A DNA stretch of 64,000 nt from Metaclostridioides mangenotii (GTDB lineage: Bacteria; Bacillota; Clostridia; Peptostreptococcales; Peptostreptococcaceae). Within the stretch, counting starts at the first letter, position 1. Every line of letters starts with the position of its first letter. Below are positions 45,264 to 53,999 of the stretch, piece after piece. Location of the stretch: contig NZ_JAHLOF010000004.1 in the NCBI RefSeq assembly GCF_018917235.1, positions 1-64,000 of the forward strand. Reading direction: 5' to 3'. A model generated the notes under the pieces. That model saw nothing but the letters and a program-made list of their open reading frames with translations. It was not told the origin of the DNA and made no database searches. The position numbers and the translations under genes were made by a program.

Positions 45264-46250
45264 ATGAAAAATACTGATGATAATGAACTATTTTACGAGT
45301 CTATTAAATACAAATATCCAAGGTTGTTGGAAGAAACAAGGGTACATATATGTCCTGATGAGAATATAATTATAAATTCAATTGAAACTGAGAAAAAAAT
45401 GTTAAAAACGATGTATATTGACACCTTAGGTTCTGAATCATTACTTATACTTGCTGAGTGTGATGGAAGCAAAAGTACTTTTGAAATTAAAAAAATCGCT
45501 AACGAAAGATATGGCATAAGCGATCAAGAATTTGAAAATAACATAACTTTATTTAATATTTATCAAAATATATTTTTAGAATTTAATGATGAACCAGTTA
45601 GTTTTCCGAATGTAGTTGAAATAACTGGAACTACTGAATACTTTATTCCTATATACACAGTACTAGAATTTGATTCGGAAAAAATTGGAAGGATGAATAT
45701 AACAAGAATAATCGATTCATTAGAAATAATATACGATAAAGGGTGTAGAATTATAGAGATTTTAGGTGAAAATGTACTAACTAATAAAAACTCTAATGAA
45801 ATATTTAAGTACATACTTTATAATTTTGATCTTGTTATAATAAGAATCGATAATTTTAAACCAGACAGAATTCTTGTAAAAGACTTGGAAAAGTGTAAAG
45901 ATAAGGTAATTTGTGTTGTAGATAAAGAAAAAGGCAGCGATAATTTGGGATTAAAAAATCAAATTATATGTACAAATCTTTCTAAAAGAGGCAATAGTGT
46001 TAGAATATCGAGAAAAGGTACACCGCTTGAACTTGAAGATATGAATATAAAATATGTAAAAGATGAATTTAAAGATAATAGATATAACTATGATAAAATA
46101 TATATTTTTTCAGATGAAAGAGTAGAAATAAAAAAAATAAACGAAAATGGCTTTGAAATCGGAAATTTAAATGATTTTACTATAGAAGATATACTTTTGA
46201 ATAGATACATAAAGTCAAATAAAAGCTCACAAATAGTAAAAAATTTTTAA
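45264..46250 (+). CDS. RRE/PqqD-like plus degenerate radical-SAM-like protein
   Basis: A 328-residue protein whose plan resembles RiPP-maturing radical SAM enzymes. Residues about 55-110 (SESLLILAECDGSKSTFEIKKIA) look like a PqqD-type peptide recognition element. The segment from about 122 (FIPIYTVLEFDSEKIGRMN) aligns by eye with the first strand of a radical SAM barrel, where LELTNRCNLRC is expected, and a later GCRIIEILGEN resembles the GGEP region. The CxxxCxxC cluster cysteines are missing, so catalysis by that mechanism is excluded if the assignment holds. AAGGAG precedes the ATG. It may be an inactive partner or scaffold. Confidence in the fold is moderate. Confidence 0.55.
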   Translation: MKNTDDNELFYESIKYKYPRLLEETRVHICPDENIIINSIETEKKMLKTMYIDTLGSESLLILAECDGSKSTFEIKKIANERYGISDQEFENNITLFNIYQNIFLEFNDEPVSFPNVVEITGTTEYFIPIYTVLEFDSEKIGRMNITRIIDSLEIIYDKGCRIIEILGENVLTNKNSNEIFKYILYNFDLVIIRIDNFKPDRILVKDLEKCKDKVICVVDKEKGSDNLGLKNQIICTNLSKRGNSVRISRKGTPLELEDMNIKYVKDEFKDNRYNYDKIYIFSDERVEIKKINENGFEIGNLNDFTIEDILLNRYIKSNKSSQIVKNF

Positions 46251-46345
46251 TTTTTAAATTATATAATTAGATTTCTTATAAAAACTAATTAAATTTATAA
46301 CCATATATGTTTGCAAGTTAATAAAATTTGGTTAACTTGTCAATA

Positions 46346-46388
46346 ATGGCAGTTAAGATAAAAAATAATTTCTTAGCTGCCATTTTTA
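46346..46388 (+). terminator. Terminator after the radical-SAM-like gene
   Basis: ATGGCAGTTAAGA (46346-46358) pairs with TCTTAGCTGCCAT (46371-46383, one wobble), followed by TTTT. Confidence 0.88.
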
Positions 46389-46407
46389 TCAGCTGGGAGT
46401 TCAGGAG

Positions 46408-46527
46408 TTGATAAATATTAATAGTGTAAAAAGATCTTATTTTGATTTTATTATACATCCTATACTATATATATCTTTATGGACGGTAAAAAGATTAGTT
46501 GAAAAAAGCAACCCAAAATCAGTTTAA
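46408..46527 (+). CDS. Possible 39-residue protein
   Basis: A short frame from TTG 46408 to TAA 46525 encodes MININSVKRSYFDFIIHPIL followed by a further hydrophobic-basic half (YISLWTVKRLVEKSNPKSV). GGGAG lies 8 bases upstream. The composition looks protein-like, with an amphipathic or membrane-associated centre. It follows directly on the terminator at 46346-46388 and no promoter is clear, so it could equally be a remnant. Confidence 0.35.
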   Translation: MININSVKRSYFDFIIHPILYISLWTVKRLVEKSNPKSV

Positions 46528-46621
46528 TAGTATAAATTCATATTTTTTTTATACAAAACTCACACAAAATTCATATAGTGGCAGTATTATGTATATAGAA
46601 AGAATAGTTTAAAAACCATAA

Positions 46622-46716
46622 TATAATACCCTATTTTAATGATGACTTTCCCTAACATCCTCAATATAGTCATCATTAAAGCAAGAAACTCCATGGATTT
46701 AATTCATGGAGTTTTT
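46622..46716 (+). ncRNA. Putative small RNA: 5' hairpin plus terminator
   Basis: TATAAT at 46622-46627 would start a transcript near 46634. It opens with a perfect 11-pair stem, TAATGATGACT (46638-46648) with AGTCATCATTA (46668-46678), whose 19-base loop is C-rich (TTCCCTAACATCCTC). A short linker and an intrinsic terminator follow: AAACTCCATG (46686-46695) with CATGGAGTTT (46705-46714) and T-run. The module is about 85 bases and no gene runs into it. The -35 is weak. Confidence 0.5.
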
Positions 46717-46746
46717 GCTATTATTTTTTAAAAATAGGTAAAAAAA

Positions 46747-46769
46747 GAAGAAGGCGATTAAACCTTCTT
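46747..46769 (-). terminator. Small inverted repeat, possible minus-strand terminator
   Basis: AAGAAGG (46747-46753) pairs with CCTTCTT (46763-46769); on the minus strand the stem is followed by T-rich sequence. No minus-strand gene directly feeds it. The remaining sequence to 46988 is AT-rich and shows no gene. Confidence 0.35.
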
Positions 46770-47000
46770 TGTGTAAAAAGTTTGAATATGTATCATTTGT
46801 ATATTCTGATTATATAATATATTTTTTTACAAAATTTGGCAATGTTATTTACAAAACTGGTCGTCTAAAGTGCGAAACTGGGAAAATAGGCAGCAAATTA
46901 CGAGTTTATTAGTTAAAATATGTATATATAATACAGATATACATAAATTCACTATACTATTGTCCATATCATAATATGAATAATAAGGATGGTGATGTAT

Positions 47001-47312
47001 ATGTTTATGAACGAAGAGATAAAGAAAAAGAATAGAAGTTCTTTTAATAACTCATGTTTTTTTAATATGCCAGCTAAACAGTTTTCTCTTCTTTCTTCAA
47101 TTTTAGGTATTTTGTTGATTGATGATTTAAGTGTAGATCAACAGAATGCTCTTGGAAATTTTCTTGTTAATATGGGTCAGAATATACTTACTGCTGCAGC
47201 ACAAGGACAAGGTAATAGTAACATTAACAATAAAAATGATGACTTATCGAATCAGATTGATTTACTTAAAAATCATATTTGTATTCTTGAGAATCGGATT
47301 AAAAATAGATAA
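47001..47312 (+). CDS. Unrecognised small protein
   Basis: A 103-residue protein I do not recognise. A polar start (MFMNEEIKKKNRSSFNN) leads to a mildly hydrophobic middle (QFSLLSSILGILLIDDLS, about 31-48), then LGNFLVNMGQNILTAAAQGQ and an Asn-rich linker, ending in a short coiled-coil-like helix (LSNQIDLLKNHICILENRIK). AAGGATGGTGA precedes several in-frame ATGs (46989, 46995, 47001, 47007); 47001 has the best spacing. Similar small proteins occur in clostridia near spore genes, but nothing firm can be said. Confidence 0.6.
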   Translation: MFMNEEIKKKNRSSFNNSCFFNMPAKQFSLLSSILGILLIDDLSVDQQNALGNFLVNMGQNILTAAAQGQGNSNINNKNDDLSNQIDLLKNHICILENRIKNR

Positions 47313-47450
47313 TAATAAAATGATTATATAACGATATAATATTTATACGGATGAAATATAGAGTCTTTGTTATGATATAGTCTTTTTAATTAAACAAATA
47401 CATAATATCGAAGATTATTACAATGTTAGAGGATTTATATTAGTAAATAA

Positions 47451-47482
47451 AAAAGAGTTATCTAAAAAGATAACTCTTTTTT
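47451..47482. terminator. Terminator next to tRNA-Leu
   Basis: AAAAGAGTTATC and GATAACTCTTTT form a tight hairpin with T-runs on both strands. On the minus strand it lies just beyond the tRNA 3' end and terminates it. Confidence 0.85.
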
Positions 47483-47485
47483 TAC

Positions 47486-47572
47486 TGGTGCCGCTGGCCG
47501 GACTCGAACCGGCACGGTATTGCTACCGGTGGATTTTGAGTCCACTATGTCTGCCAATTCCATCACAGCGGC
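47486..47572 (-). tRNA. tRNA-Leu (anticodon CAA)
   Basis: On the minus strand an 87-base tRNA with encoded CCA is seen. The acceptor stem GCCGCTG pairs with CAGCGGC; the anticodon stem-loop is GTGGA-CTCAAAA-TCCAC giving CAA; a long variable arm (CCGGTAGCAATACCG) marks a class II tRNA, consistent with leucine; the T loop has GGTTCGAGTCC. It decodes UUG. Confidence 0.96.
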
Positions 47573-47586
47573 TCGCTACCTTTAAT

Positions 47587-47615
47587 ATTATAACAAAAAT
47601 AAAATTCGAATGCAA
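47587..47615 (-). promoter_or_regulatory. Promoter of tRNA-Leu
   Basis: On the minus strand, TTGCAT (complement of 47610-47615), 17-base spacing and TGTTATAAT ending at 47587 form a near-ideal extended promoter a few bases upstream of the tRNA. The remaining sequence to polA is AT-rich with no further gene. Confidence 0.75.
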
Positions 47616-47885
47616 TATAATAAAATTAATAAAAAAACTGAAGGTTTTATTTTATAAAATTTATATCTAATTTTCATTAAAAAAATTACTATTAGATTGT
47701 AAGCTTTATCTGATTTTATTTCCATTTTATGATATGATTTATATTATGTAAAATAAAATCTCAAGTATTGGATTTAATACAGAAATAATGGAAATATTAT
47801 ATATTAAGTATAAAATATATTTCGTTATCAAAATTTATGAATTTGTACTTAATAGTAGAATTAGACTAAACTAGGAGTGATTTAA

Positions 47886-50525
47886 TTGGATAAAACGTTA
47901 GTTATTATAGATGGAAACTCAATAATAAATAGAGCTTTTTATGCTCTACCAGAAATGAACAATAAAGAAGGGCAAAAGACTAATGCAATTTATGGTTTTA
48001 CAACGATGCTGCTGAAGATTATAGACACGTATAAGCCTACACATATTAGTGTAGCATTTGATAGGAAAGCACCTACATTTAGGCACCTAGAGTTCGATGA
48101 CTATAAAGCAGGCAGAAAGAAAATGCCTGATGATTTAGGAGAACAGTTTGAACCTTTAAAAGACTTACTTGATAAATTTAATATAAATAGGTTAGAGATA
48201 GATGGTTATGAGGCTGATGATATAATAGGTACTGTCTCTAAAAAAGCCGAAGAAGAAGGTTTTAAAGTATACATAGTTACTGGAGATAAAGACGCTATTC
48301 AATTAGCTTCAAATAAAACTACTACTTTAATTACAAAAAAAGGAATTGGTGAGGTTGAGGAGTATAACTACGATTCAGTTATTGACAGATATGAGATGAC
48401 ACCAGATCAGTTTATAGATTTAAAAGGACTAATGGGCGATAAATCTGATAACATCCCAGGTGTTCCAGGTATTGGTGAAAAAACAGGAATAAAGCTAATT
48501 AAAGAATTTTCTAATATTGAAAATATTATAGAAAATGTTGATAAGTTGAAGGGGAATGTAAAGAAAAAAATTGAAGAAAACAAAGAAACAGCTATTATGA
48601 GTAAGAGGCTTGCTACTATTATTAGAGATGTACCAATTGAATTCGATATGGAAAGTATGATATTTGGAGATTACATTCAAGATGAATTAATAGAAAAAAT
48701 AAGATATTTTGGATTCAATAGTTTGTTAACTAGGATATCTTCACTAAATAGAGAAGAAGCAGAAGAAGAAAATCTTGAAATAAAGAAGCTTGACGATATT
48801 ACGAGTTTTGTAGAAAAAGCTAAAAATGAGAAAAAGATGATCTTAAAGGCTGTAACCAGGGAAGGGAATATACTAGAGAAAAATATAATATACATGTTTA
48901 TAAGCATAGATGGAGAAGAGATATATTATGTAGATGAGGCTGATATTGTAAATTTAACAGAGATTTTATCAGATTATGAAATTAAAAAATTTGGATACAA
49001 TTTAAAAGAAGATTATACAGCTTTAAAGCCGTATGAAATTGAATTAAATAACATTGATTTTGATATATCTATAGCAGAGTACTTGATAGACTCTACATCA
49101 TCTACATCTTACGATTGTTCAGCTATAGCAATGAAATACCTTACAAAAAATGTAAAATCAAAGGAAGATTTACTTGGAAAAGGAGTTAAAGCTAAGAAAT
49201 TCCAAGATCTTGACTTTAATGATTTATCAAATTACATCGGTAGTGTTATCAAAACTGTTTTAGAAGTAATTCCTCAAATGGAGAAGACCTTAATAGAAAT
49301 GGAGATGGACGGACTATTTTATCATGTCGAGATGCCTCTTGTTGAGGTTTTAGGTCATATGGAGTTTGTTGGGATCGAGGTAGATAAAGACAAGCTAAAA
49401 GAGCTAGGTATAAAGTTTAAAGAAATAATTGATACTTTGGAAAAAGAGATATACGAGTTAGCAGGAGATAAATTTAATATTAACTCACCAAAACAACTAG
49501 GTGTTATTCTTTTTGAAAAGTTGGAGCTTCCAGTTATTAAGAAGACAAAAACAGGCTACTCAACAAATGCAGACGTTCTAGAAAAGCTAAAAGATAAACA
49601 CCCAATAATAGAAAAAATAACAGAATACAGACAGATAACTAAACTAAACTCTACTTATGTAGAAGGTTTACTTGGAATTATTAATCCGATTAGTCATAGA
49701 ATACATTCAACATTCAATCAAACGATAACTACTACTGGTAGGATTTCTTCCACTGAACCAAATCTTCAAAATATACCTGTAAGAATGGAGATTGGTAGGG
49801 AAATACGTAAAGTATTTATTTCTGCTAGTGGATGTCAACTTGTGGATGCAGACTACTCTCAAGTAGAGCTTAGAGTATTAGCACATATGAGCCAAGATGA
49901 AAATATGATAGAAGCGTTTAAGGAACATGAAGATATCCATACAAAGACTGCATCGCAAGTTTTTGGGGTTGATACAAAAGATGTGAATATTGAGCTTAGA
50001 AGTGCAGCAAAAGCAGTAAATTTCGGTATTATATACGGAAAAACAGACTTTGGTTTAGCAGATGACTTAAATATACCAGTACCAAAGGCAAGAGAGTATA
50101 TAGAGAGCTATTTTGCAAAATATAGCAAAATAAAGGAATTCATGGACAATACAATAGAAAAAGCATCTGAAACTGGGTATGCAACAACAATCTTAAATAG
50201 AAGAAGGTATATACCTGAAATAAAATCTTCTAATTTCGTAGAAAGAAATAGGGGAAAGAGATTTGCTATGAATGCACCAATACAAGGAAGTGCTGCAGAT
50301 ATAATTAAAATAGCAATGGTGAATGTGCACAAAAAACTTGAAGAAAATTCTCTAAAATCGAAACTTATACTACAAGTTCACGATGAACTTATAGTCGAAA
50401 CCTATGATGATGAAATAGAAAAAGTTACAAAGATAGTAAAAGAAGAGATGGAAAATGCGGTTCAAATGGATGTACATTTAGATGTAGATTTAAATGTTGG
50501 AAATTCTTGGTATGACGTTAAGTAG
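47886..50525 (+). CDS. polA: DNA polymerase I
   Basis: An 879-residue Pol I for Okazaki fragment maturation and repair. The N-terminal 5'-3' exonuclease (about 1-290) has IDGNSIINRAFYALP, DGYEADDIIGT and GDKSDNIPGVPGIGEK. The middle 3'-5' domain (about 300-480) lacks the first catalytic DxE motif (the stretch reads ILKAVTREGN), so proofreading is probably lost, as in Bacillus and Thermus enzymes. The polymerase domain has DYSQVELRVLAHMS, RSAAKAVNFGIIYG and VHDELIVE. The start is TTG at 47886 with AGGAGTGA upstream; coaE follows 9 bases after the stop. Confidence 0.97.
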   Translation: MDKTLVIIDGNSIINRAFYALPEMNNKEGQKTNAIYGFTTMLLKIIDTYKPTHISVAFDRKAPTFRHLEFDDYKAGRKKMPDDLGEQFEPLKDLLDKFNINRLEIDGYEADDIIGTVSKKAEEEGFKVYIVTGDKDAIQLASNKTTTLITKKGIGEVEEYNYDSVIDRYEMTPDQFIDLKGLMGDKSDNIPGVPGIGEKTGIKLIKEFSNIENIIENVDKLKGNVKKKIEENKETAIMSKRLATIIRDVPIEFDMESMIFGDYIQDELIEKIRYFGFNSLLTRISSLNREEAEEENLEIKKLDDITSFVEKAKNEKKMILKAVTREGNILEKNIIYMFISIDGEEIYYVDEADIVNLTEILSDYEIKKFGYNLKEDYTALKPYEIELNNIDFDISIAEYLIDSTSSTSYDCSAIAMKYLTKNVKSKEDLLGKGVKAKKFQDLDFNDLSNYIGSVIKTVLEVIPQMEKTLIEMEMDGLFYHVEMPLVEVLGHMEFVGIEVDKDKLKELGIKFKEIIDTLEKEIYELAGDKFNINSPKQLGVILFEKLELPVIKKTKTGYSTNADVLEKLKDKHPIIEKITEYRQITKLNSTYVEGLLGIINPISHRIHSTFNQTITTTGRISSTEPNLQNIPVRMEIGREIRKVFISASGCQLVDADYSQVELRVLAHMSQDENMIEAFKEHEDIHTKTASQVFGVDTKDVNIELRSAAKAVNFGIIYGKTDFGLADDLNIPVPKAREYIESYFAKYSKIKEFMDNTIEKASETGYATTILNRRRYIPEIKSSNFVERNRGKRFAMNAPIQGSAADIIKIAMVNVHKKLEENSLKSKLILQVHDELIVETYDDEIEKVTKIVKEEMENAVQMDVHLDVDLNVGNSWYDVK

Positions 50526-50534
50526 GTGATATAA

Positions 50535-51137
50535 ATGTTAATACTAGGACTTACTGGAAATATAGGCTGCGGAAAAAGTAGCCTATCAAAAATATTTATT
50601 AAAAATGGTATAGATGTAATAGATGCAGATAAAGTTTCAAGGGAAATTATGAATGATCTAGATTTTTTAGAAAGGATCTTTACTGAGTTTGGCTACGGTA
50701 TAAAAAATGAAGATGGTACCTTAAATAGAAAAAAACTTGGTAAAATAGTATTTAAAGATGATAAGAGATTAGAAAAATTAAACTCTTTAACGCATCCAAA
50801 GATACAAGAAGCTATACTTTCTAGATTAGAAGATTTAAGAAAACATGGTAAATCAATAGTTGTAATTGATGCAGCTATATTAATTGAACATGGCTATACT
50901 AAAATAGTAGATAAATTATTGTTAATTACGTGCAATAGTGATGAACAGATAAGAAGAGTTCAAAAAAGGGATAATTGCACAAAAGAGGAAGCTTTAAATA
51001 GAATTAACTCTCAAATGAGTCAGGATAAAAAAGCAAATTTTGCAGACTATATAATAGATAATTCTGGTAGTTTTAATGAGTTAAATGATAAAGCGTATAA
51101 ATTTATGAAGTATATGAAGGAGAATTGGTGTGAATAA
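50535..51137 (+). CDS. coaE: Dephospho-CoA kinase
   Basis: A 200-residue P-loop kinase, last step of coenzyme A synthesis. GLTGNIGCGKSS at the N-terminus is the Walker A, VIDADKVSRE the substrate site and VVIDAAILIEHG the Walker B-like region, with a lid RVQKRDNC. Placement after polA is common in Firmicutes. Its end overlaps the following transglycosylase by 8 bases. Confidence 0.95.
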   Translation: MLILGLTGNIGCGKSSLSKIFIKNGIDVIDADKVSREIMNDLDFLERIFTEFGYGIKNEDGTLNRKKLGKIVFKDDKRLEKLNSLTHPKIQEAILSRLEDLRKHGKSIVVIDAAILIEHGYTKIVDKLLLITCNSDEQIRRVQKRDNCTKEEALNRINSQMSQDKKANFADYIIDNSGSFNELNDKAYKFMKYMKENWCE

Positions 51138-51684
51138 GAAAAAAATATTAGTTTTGTTTATTTTTATTATCTTATTTGGCTCATTTTTATATGAAAAGAA
51201 GGTTGTACATAAATTTATATATCCTCAGAAATATTCTGAATATGTGGAGAAATATTCTAAAGAATTTAATTTGGATAAAAATATAGTATATAGTGTCATA
51301 AAGGTCGAGAGCAAATTCGACTGCAATGCTGTATCCAAAAAAGATGCTAAAGGTTTAATGCAAATACGCGATATTACTCGTGATTGGGCAGCTGAAGAAT
51401 TAGATCTTAAAAATGTGGATATATTTGATCCTGAGACAAATATTAGAATTGGTTGCTGGTATCTAAGTAAACTTTATAAGGAATTTGGACGACTGGATCT
51501 TGTGATAGCTGCGTACAACGGTGGTTCTGGAAATGTAAGAAAATGGCTAAATGATGATAAGTACAGTAAAGACGGAGAAAATTTACATTCTATACCTTTT
51601 GATCAAACCTCAAATTATGTTAAAAAGGTCAAAAAGAATTATAGAGAATATAAAAATATATACGAGAAAGATGAATCTAAGTAG
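51130..51684 (+). CDS. Membrane-anchored lytic transglycosylase (SLT domain)
   Basis: A 184-residue protein with an N-terminal membrane anchor (ILVLFIFIILFGSFLY, about 5-20) and an SLT/Slt70-type catalytic domain: VIKVESKFDCNAVS, with the catalytic Glu, then AKGLMQIRDITRDWA and LVIAAYNGGSGNVRKWL. It should cleave peptidoglycan glycan strands outside the membrane. The start is GTG at 51130, with AAGGAG 6 bases upstream, overlapping coaE. The order polA-coaE-slt suggests one operon, continuing to the solute-binding protein 15 bases later. Confidence 0.92.
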   Translation: MNKKKILVLFIFIILFGSFLYEKKVVHKFIYPQKYSEYVEKYSKEFNLDKNIVYSVIKVESKFDCNAVSKKDAKGLMQIRDITRDWAAEELDLKNVDIFDPETNIRIGCWYLSKLYKEFGRLDLVIAAYNGGSGNVRKWLNDDKYSKDGENLHSIPFDQTSNYVKKVKKNYREYKNIYEKDESK

Positions 51685-51699
51685 GAAGGAAATATAAGA

Positions 51700-53478
51700 A
51701 TGAAAAAACTAAAGATGATAATTGCAACCCTTGTTACAGTAGTTTTAGTAAGTGGATGTAGTTCAAATAAACTTACAGGAAAAAATAATGAAGAGAACAA
51801 GGTCTATAATGATTCGAAGTATATAAATTTAACTATGGTAAAACCAAAGACTATAAATCCTATAATAAATAATGAGGAGTCAGTATCTCATATTATGAAT
51901 TTAGTTTACGACGGTCTATTTGAGATAGATAAAAACTATAATGTAGAGACTCGTCTGGTAAAAGAGTATACGACATCGTCAGATGGTATGAGTATAGATA
52001 TTGAGCTTACGGACGCAAAATGGCACGATGGAAAAGAGGTAACGGCTACAGATGTAAGCTATACTATAGATCTTATAAATAAAACTCCTGAGAGTATTTA
52101 TAAGAGTTTAACAGAAAATATTGCATCAACAACTGTAACTAGTAGCAAAAATTTAACAATAAAATTTAAGACTAGTGAAGCTTTTCCTACCAACAAGTTA
52201 GTATTTCCTATAGTGTCTAGCGATTTAGGAACTAAAGGTATAGATGCAAATAAAAAAAATCTTATAGGCAATGGGCAATATAAAGTAGAGAGTTACTCAG
52301 AACGTGAAGATATGGTATTAACGGCTAATGATAATTATTACATCGATCAACCTAAAAACATAAAACAGATAAAAGTAAAGATAGTTCCAGATGAAGAAGC
52401 AAGAGTATCTATGGTTATGTCGTTAGACAGTGATATAACTGACGTGACTATTAACGATTTGAGTAAATTTCAAGAAGATAAGTTTAATATCACTAAATAT
52501 CAAGGAAGAGAATTTGAATTTGTATCGTTTAACTACAACAAAAGTTACTTACAAAATAAAGATTTCAGGAAGGCAATAGCACATTCAGTAAATAGAAAAA
52601 ATTTACTTGAAGAGGGTTATATGGGAGATGCACAAATGGTTAACTTTCCTTTAAATACAAAATCAGAATACTACAACGATAAAATAGGCCAACTTGAGTT
52701 TAGCAAGGATAAGGCTCAGAGTTACTTAGACAAAGTAAAGTTTACTGGAGAGGACGATAAAGATTCAAATAAAAAAGTTGATGACAATCAAGTAAATACG
52801 CATAAAAATAATGATGAAAAAGAAGTAGCAAATTCAAATAATAAAAGCGGAATACAAAACAGTAAAGCTGATAAGAATCTAGAAGCGGAAGATCAAAATG
52901 ATAAAGACGCTAAAAATGATTCTAAGAAAGCTAGTGATGGTGAAGTTGACAAAAATATAGTTGATAATAAAAACTCTAAAAAAAGTAATAATCAAAAAAT
53001 TAAGAGTCTAGATGATATAAATTTAAAGATTGTAGTAAATAAGGATAATATAGAAAGAGTGAAAACTGCTAACCTTATAAGTGCAAATTTAAAAACAGTT
53101 GGAATAAATTCGACTGTTGAGCAACTCTCTGCTGAAGATCTTGAAAAAGCTATGAATACAAATAATTATGATTTAGCTGTTACAGGTTGGGTATTATCTA
53201 ATGTACCGAATGTTAAAGAGATAATTGCCTATAGTGGATACTCAGATGAAAAGTTAACTGAGTATATGAATCAAATAGAGAAAGAAACTTCAAAAGATAA
53301 AATAAGAGATCTTTATGGAAAAATGCAAAAAAATATAAATGATAATGTTGGATTTATTAGTTTGGTAGTGAGAAATAACCACATAGTTACTAATAATAGA
53401 CTTGATGGTAAAATAGAGCCAAATGATTTTGATGTATATGAAGGTATAGCAAACCTTAATATAAAAACTAACAAATAA
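51700..53478 (+). CDS. Oligopeptide-type solute-binding lipoprotein (OppA-like, orphan)
   Basis: A 592-residue extracellular solute-binding protein of family 5. The lipobox is VSGCSS (Cys near residue 20). The first lobe shows MNLVYDGLFEI and AKWHDGKEVTATDVSYTIDLI; later KDFRKAIAHSVNRKNLLEEGY and WVLSNVPNVKEI are typical. Between about residues 347 and 435 is a low-complexity Lys/Asn/Asp-rich insertion absent from standard relatives. No permease or ATPase genes adjoin, so it is an orphan or uses shared ones. AGGAAGG precedes the ATG. Confidence 0.88.
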   Translation: MKKLKMIIATLVTVVLVSGCSSNKLTGKNNEENKVYNDSKYINLTMVKPKTINPIINNEESVSHIMNLVYDGLFEIDKNYNVETRLVKEYTTSSDGMSIDIELTDAKWHDGKEVTATDVSYTIDLINKTPESIYKSLTENIASTTVTSSKNLTIKFKTSEAFPTNKLVFPIVSSDLGTKGIDANKKNLIGNGQYKVESYSEREDMVLTANDNYYIDQPKNIKQIKVKIVPDEEARVSMVMSLDSDITDVTINDLSKFQEDKFNITKYQGREFEFVSFNYNKSYLQNKDFRKAIAHSVNRKNLLEEGYMGDAQMVNFPLNTKSEYYNDKIGQLEFSKDKAQSYLDKVKFTGEDDKDSNKKVDDNQVNTHKNNDEKEVANSNNKSGIQNSKADKNLEAEDQNDKDAKNDSKKASDGEVDKNIVDNKNSKKSNNQKIKSLDDINLKIVVNKDNIERVKTANLISANLKTVGINSTVEQLSAEDLEKAMNTNNYDLAVTGWVLSNVPNVKEIIAYSGYSDEKLTEYMNQIEKETSKDKIRDLYGKMQKNINDNVGFISLVVRNNHIVTNNRLDGKIEPNDFDVYEGIANLNIKTNK

Positions 53479-53496
53479 CAAATACGGAGGTTACTT

Positions 53497-53709
53497 ATGA
53501 AAAAGAAACTACTTATAGAAGGTATGAGCTGTGGGCACTGTGTAAATCATGTTACAACTGCCCTTACTGAAGATATAGAAGGTGTAAAGGTTTTAGAAGT
53601 AAGCTTAGAAGATAAATGTGCTTTCGTTGATATGGATGAAAGTGTTACAGAAGATAAATTAAAAGAAATAATAGAAGATTTAGGTTTTGAACTAAAAGGT
53701 ATAAAATAG
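53497..53709 (+). CDS. copZ: Copper chaperone CopZ-like protein
   Basis: A 70-residue HMA-domain protein with EGMSCGHCVNHVTTAL (Cys residues 12 and 15), the exact GMSCGHC motif of CopZ copper chaperones. ACGGAGG precedes the ATG. It is 18 bases after the solute-binding gene and probably on the same transcript, and lacks a CsoR-type operator, unlike the HMA gene at 30994. It could equally serve a CopA elsewhere. Confidence 0.88.
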   Translation: MKKKLLIEGMSCGHCVNHVTTALTEDIEGVKVLEVSLEDKCAFVDMDESVTEDKLKEIIEDLGFELKGIK

Positions 53710-53726
53710 GCTAAAAGTTAATGTAG

Positions 53727-53817
53727 AGCCCTGGTTTTTTAATCGTTATAATGGCATAGACATATACTGTCTGACACTAAATGTTATAACTAGAAACCGA
53801 GGGCTTTATATTTTTTT
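53727..53817 (+). terminator. Long composite rod hairpin after copZ
   Basis: Outer arms AGCCCTGGTTT (53727-53737) and AAACCGAGGGCT (53794-53805) pair with one bulge. Inside, GTTATAA pairs with TTATAAC and, further in, AGACA with TGTCT around TATAC. The result is an 80-base rod in several stacked stems, followed by TTATATTTTTTT. It may be a large terminator or the end of a small RNA. Confidence 0.6.
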
Positions 53818-53999
53818 GATTGAAAAATAATGTAAAAGAAATTATAAAGATGAAATTTTAATTTAAAACTTAATATTAAGTTATATTTTAAAAAAACAAA
53901 CAGTCTAGTATTTTCTAGATATTTTTTGTTTTTTAAAAATAATTATAAAAAATCTTTTAATTTTTGTATAAATTAATTATATCCGGACATAATAATTAA
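53818..53999. other. Gene-free stretch with AT palindromes
   Basis: Contains the perfect palindrome AACTTAATATTAAGTT (53867-53882) and a hairpin of A-run/T-run arms (ACAAA...TTTGTTTTTT) around CTAGTATTTTCTAG (53904-53917) that resembles a terminator. No gene is seen. Confidence 0.4.

Noticed and set aside
46850..46905. Slightly GC-richer patch (GGTCGTCTAAAGTGCGAAACTG)
   Set aside because: No pairing, frame or repeat could be found; too short to interpret.
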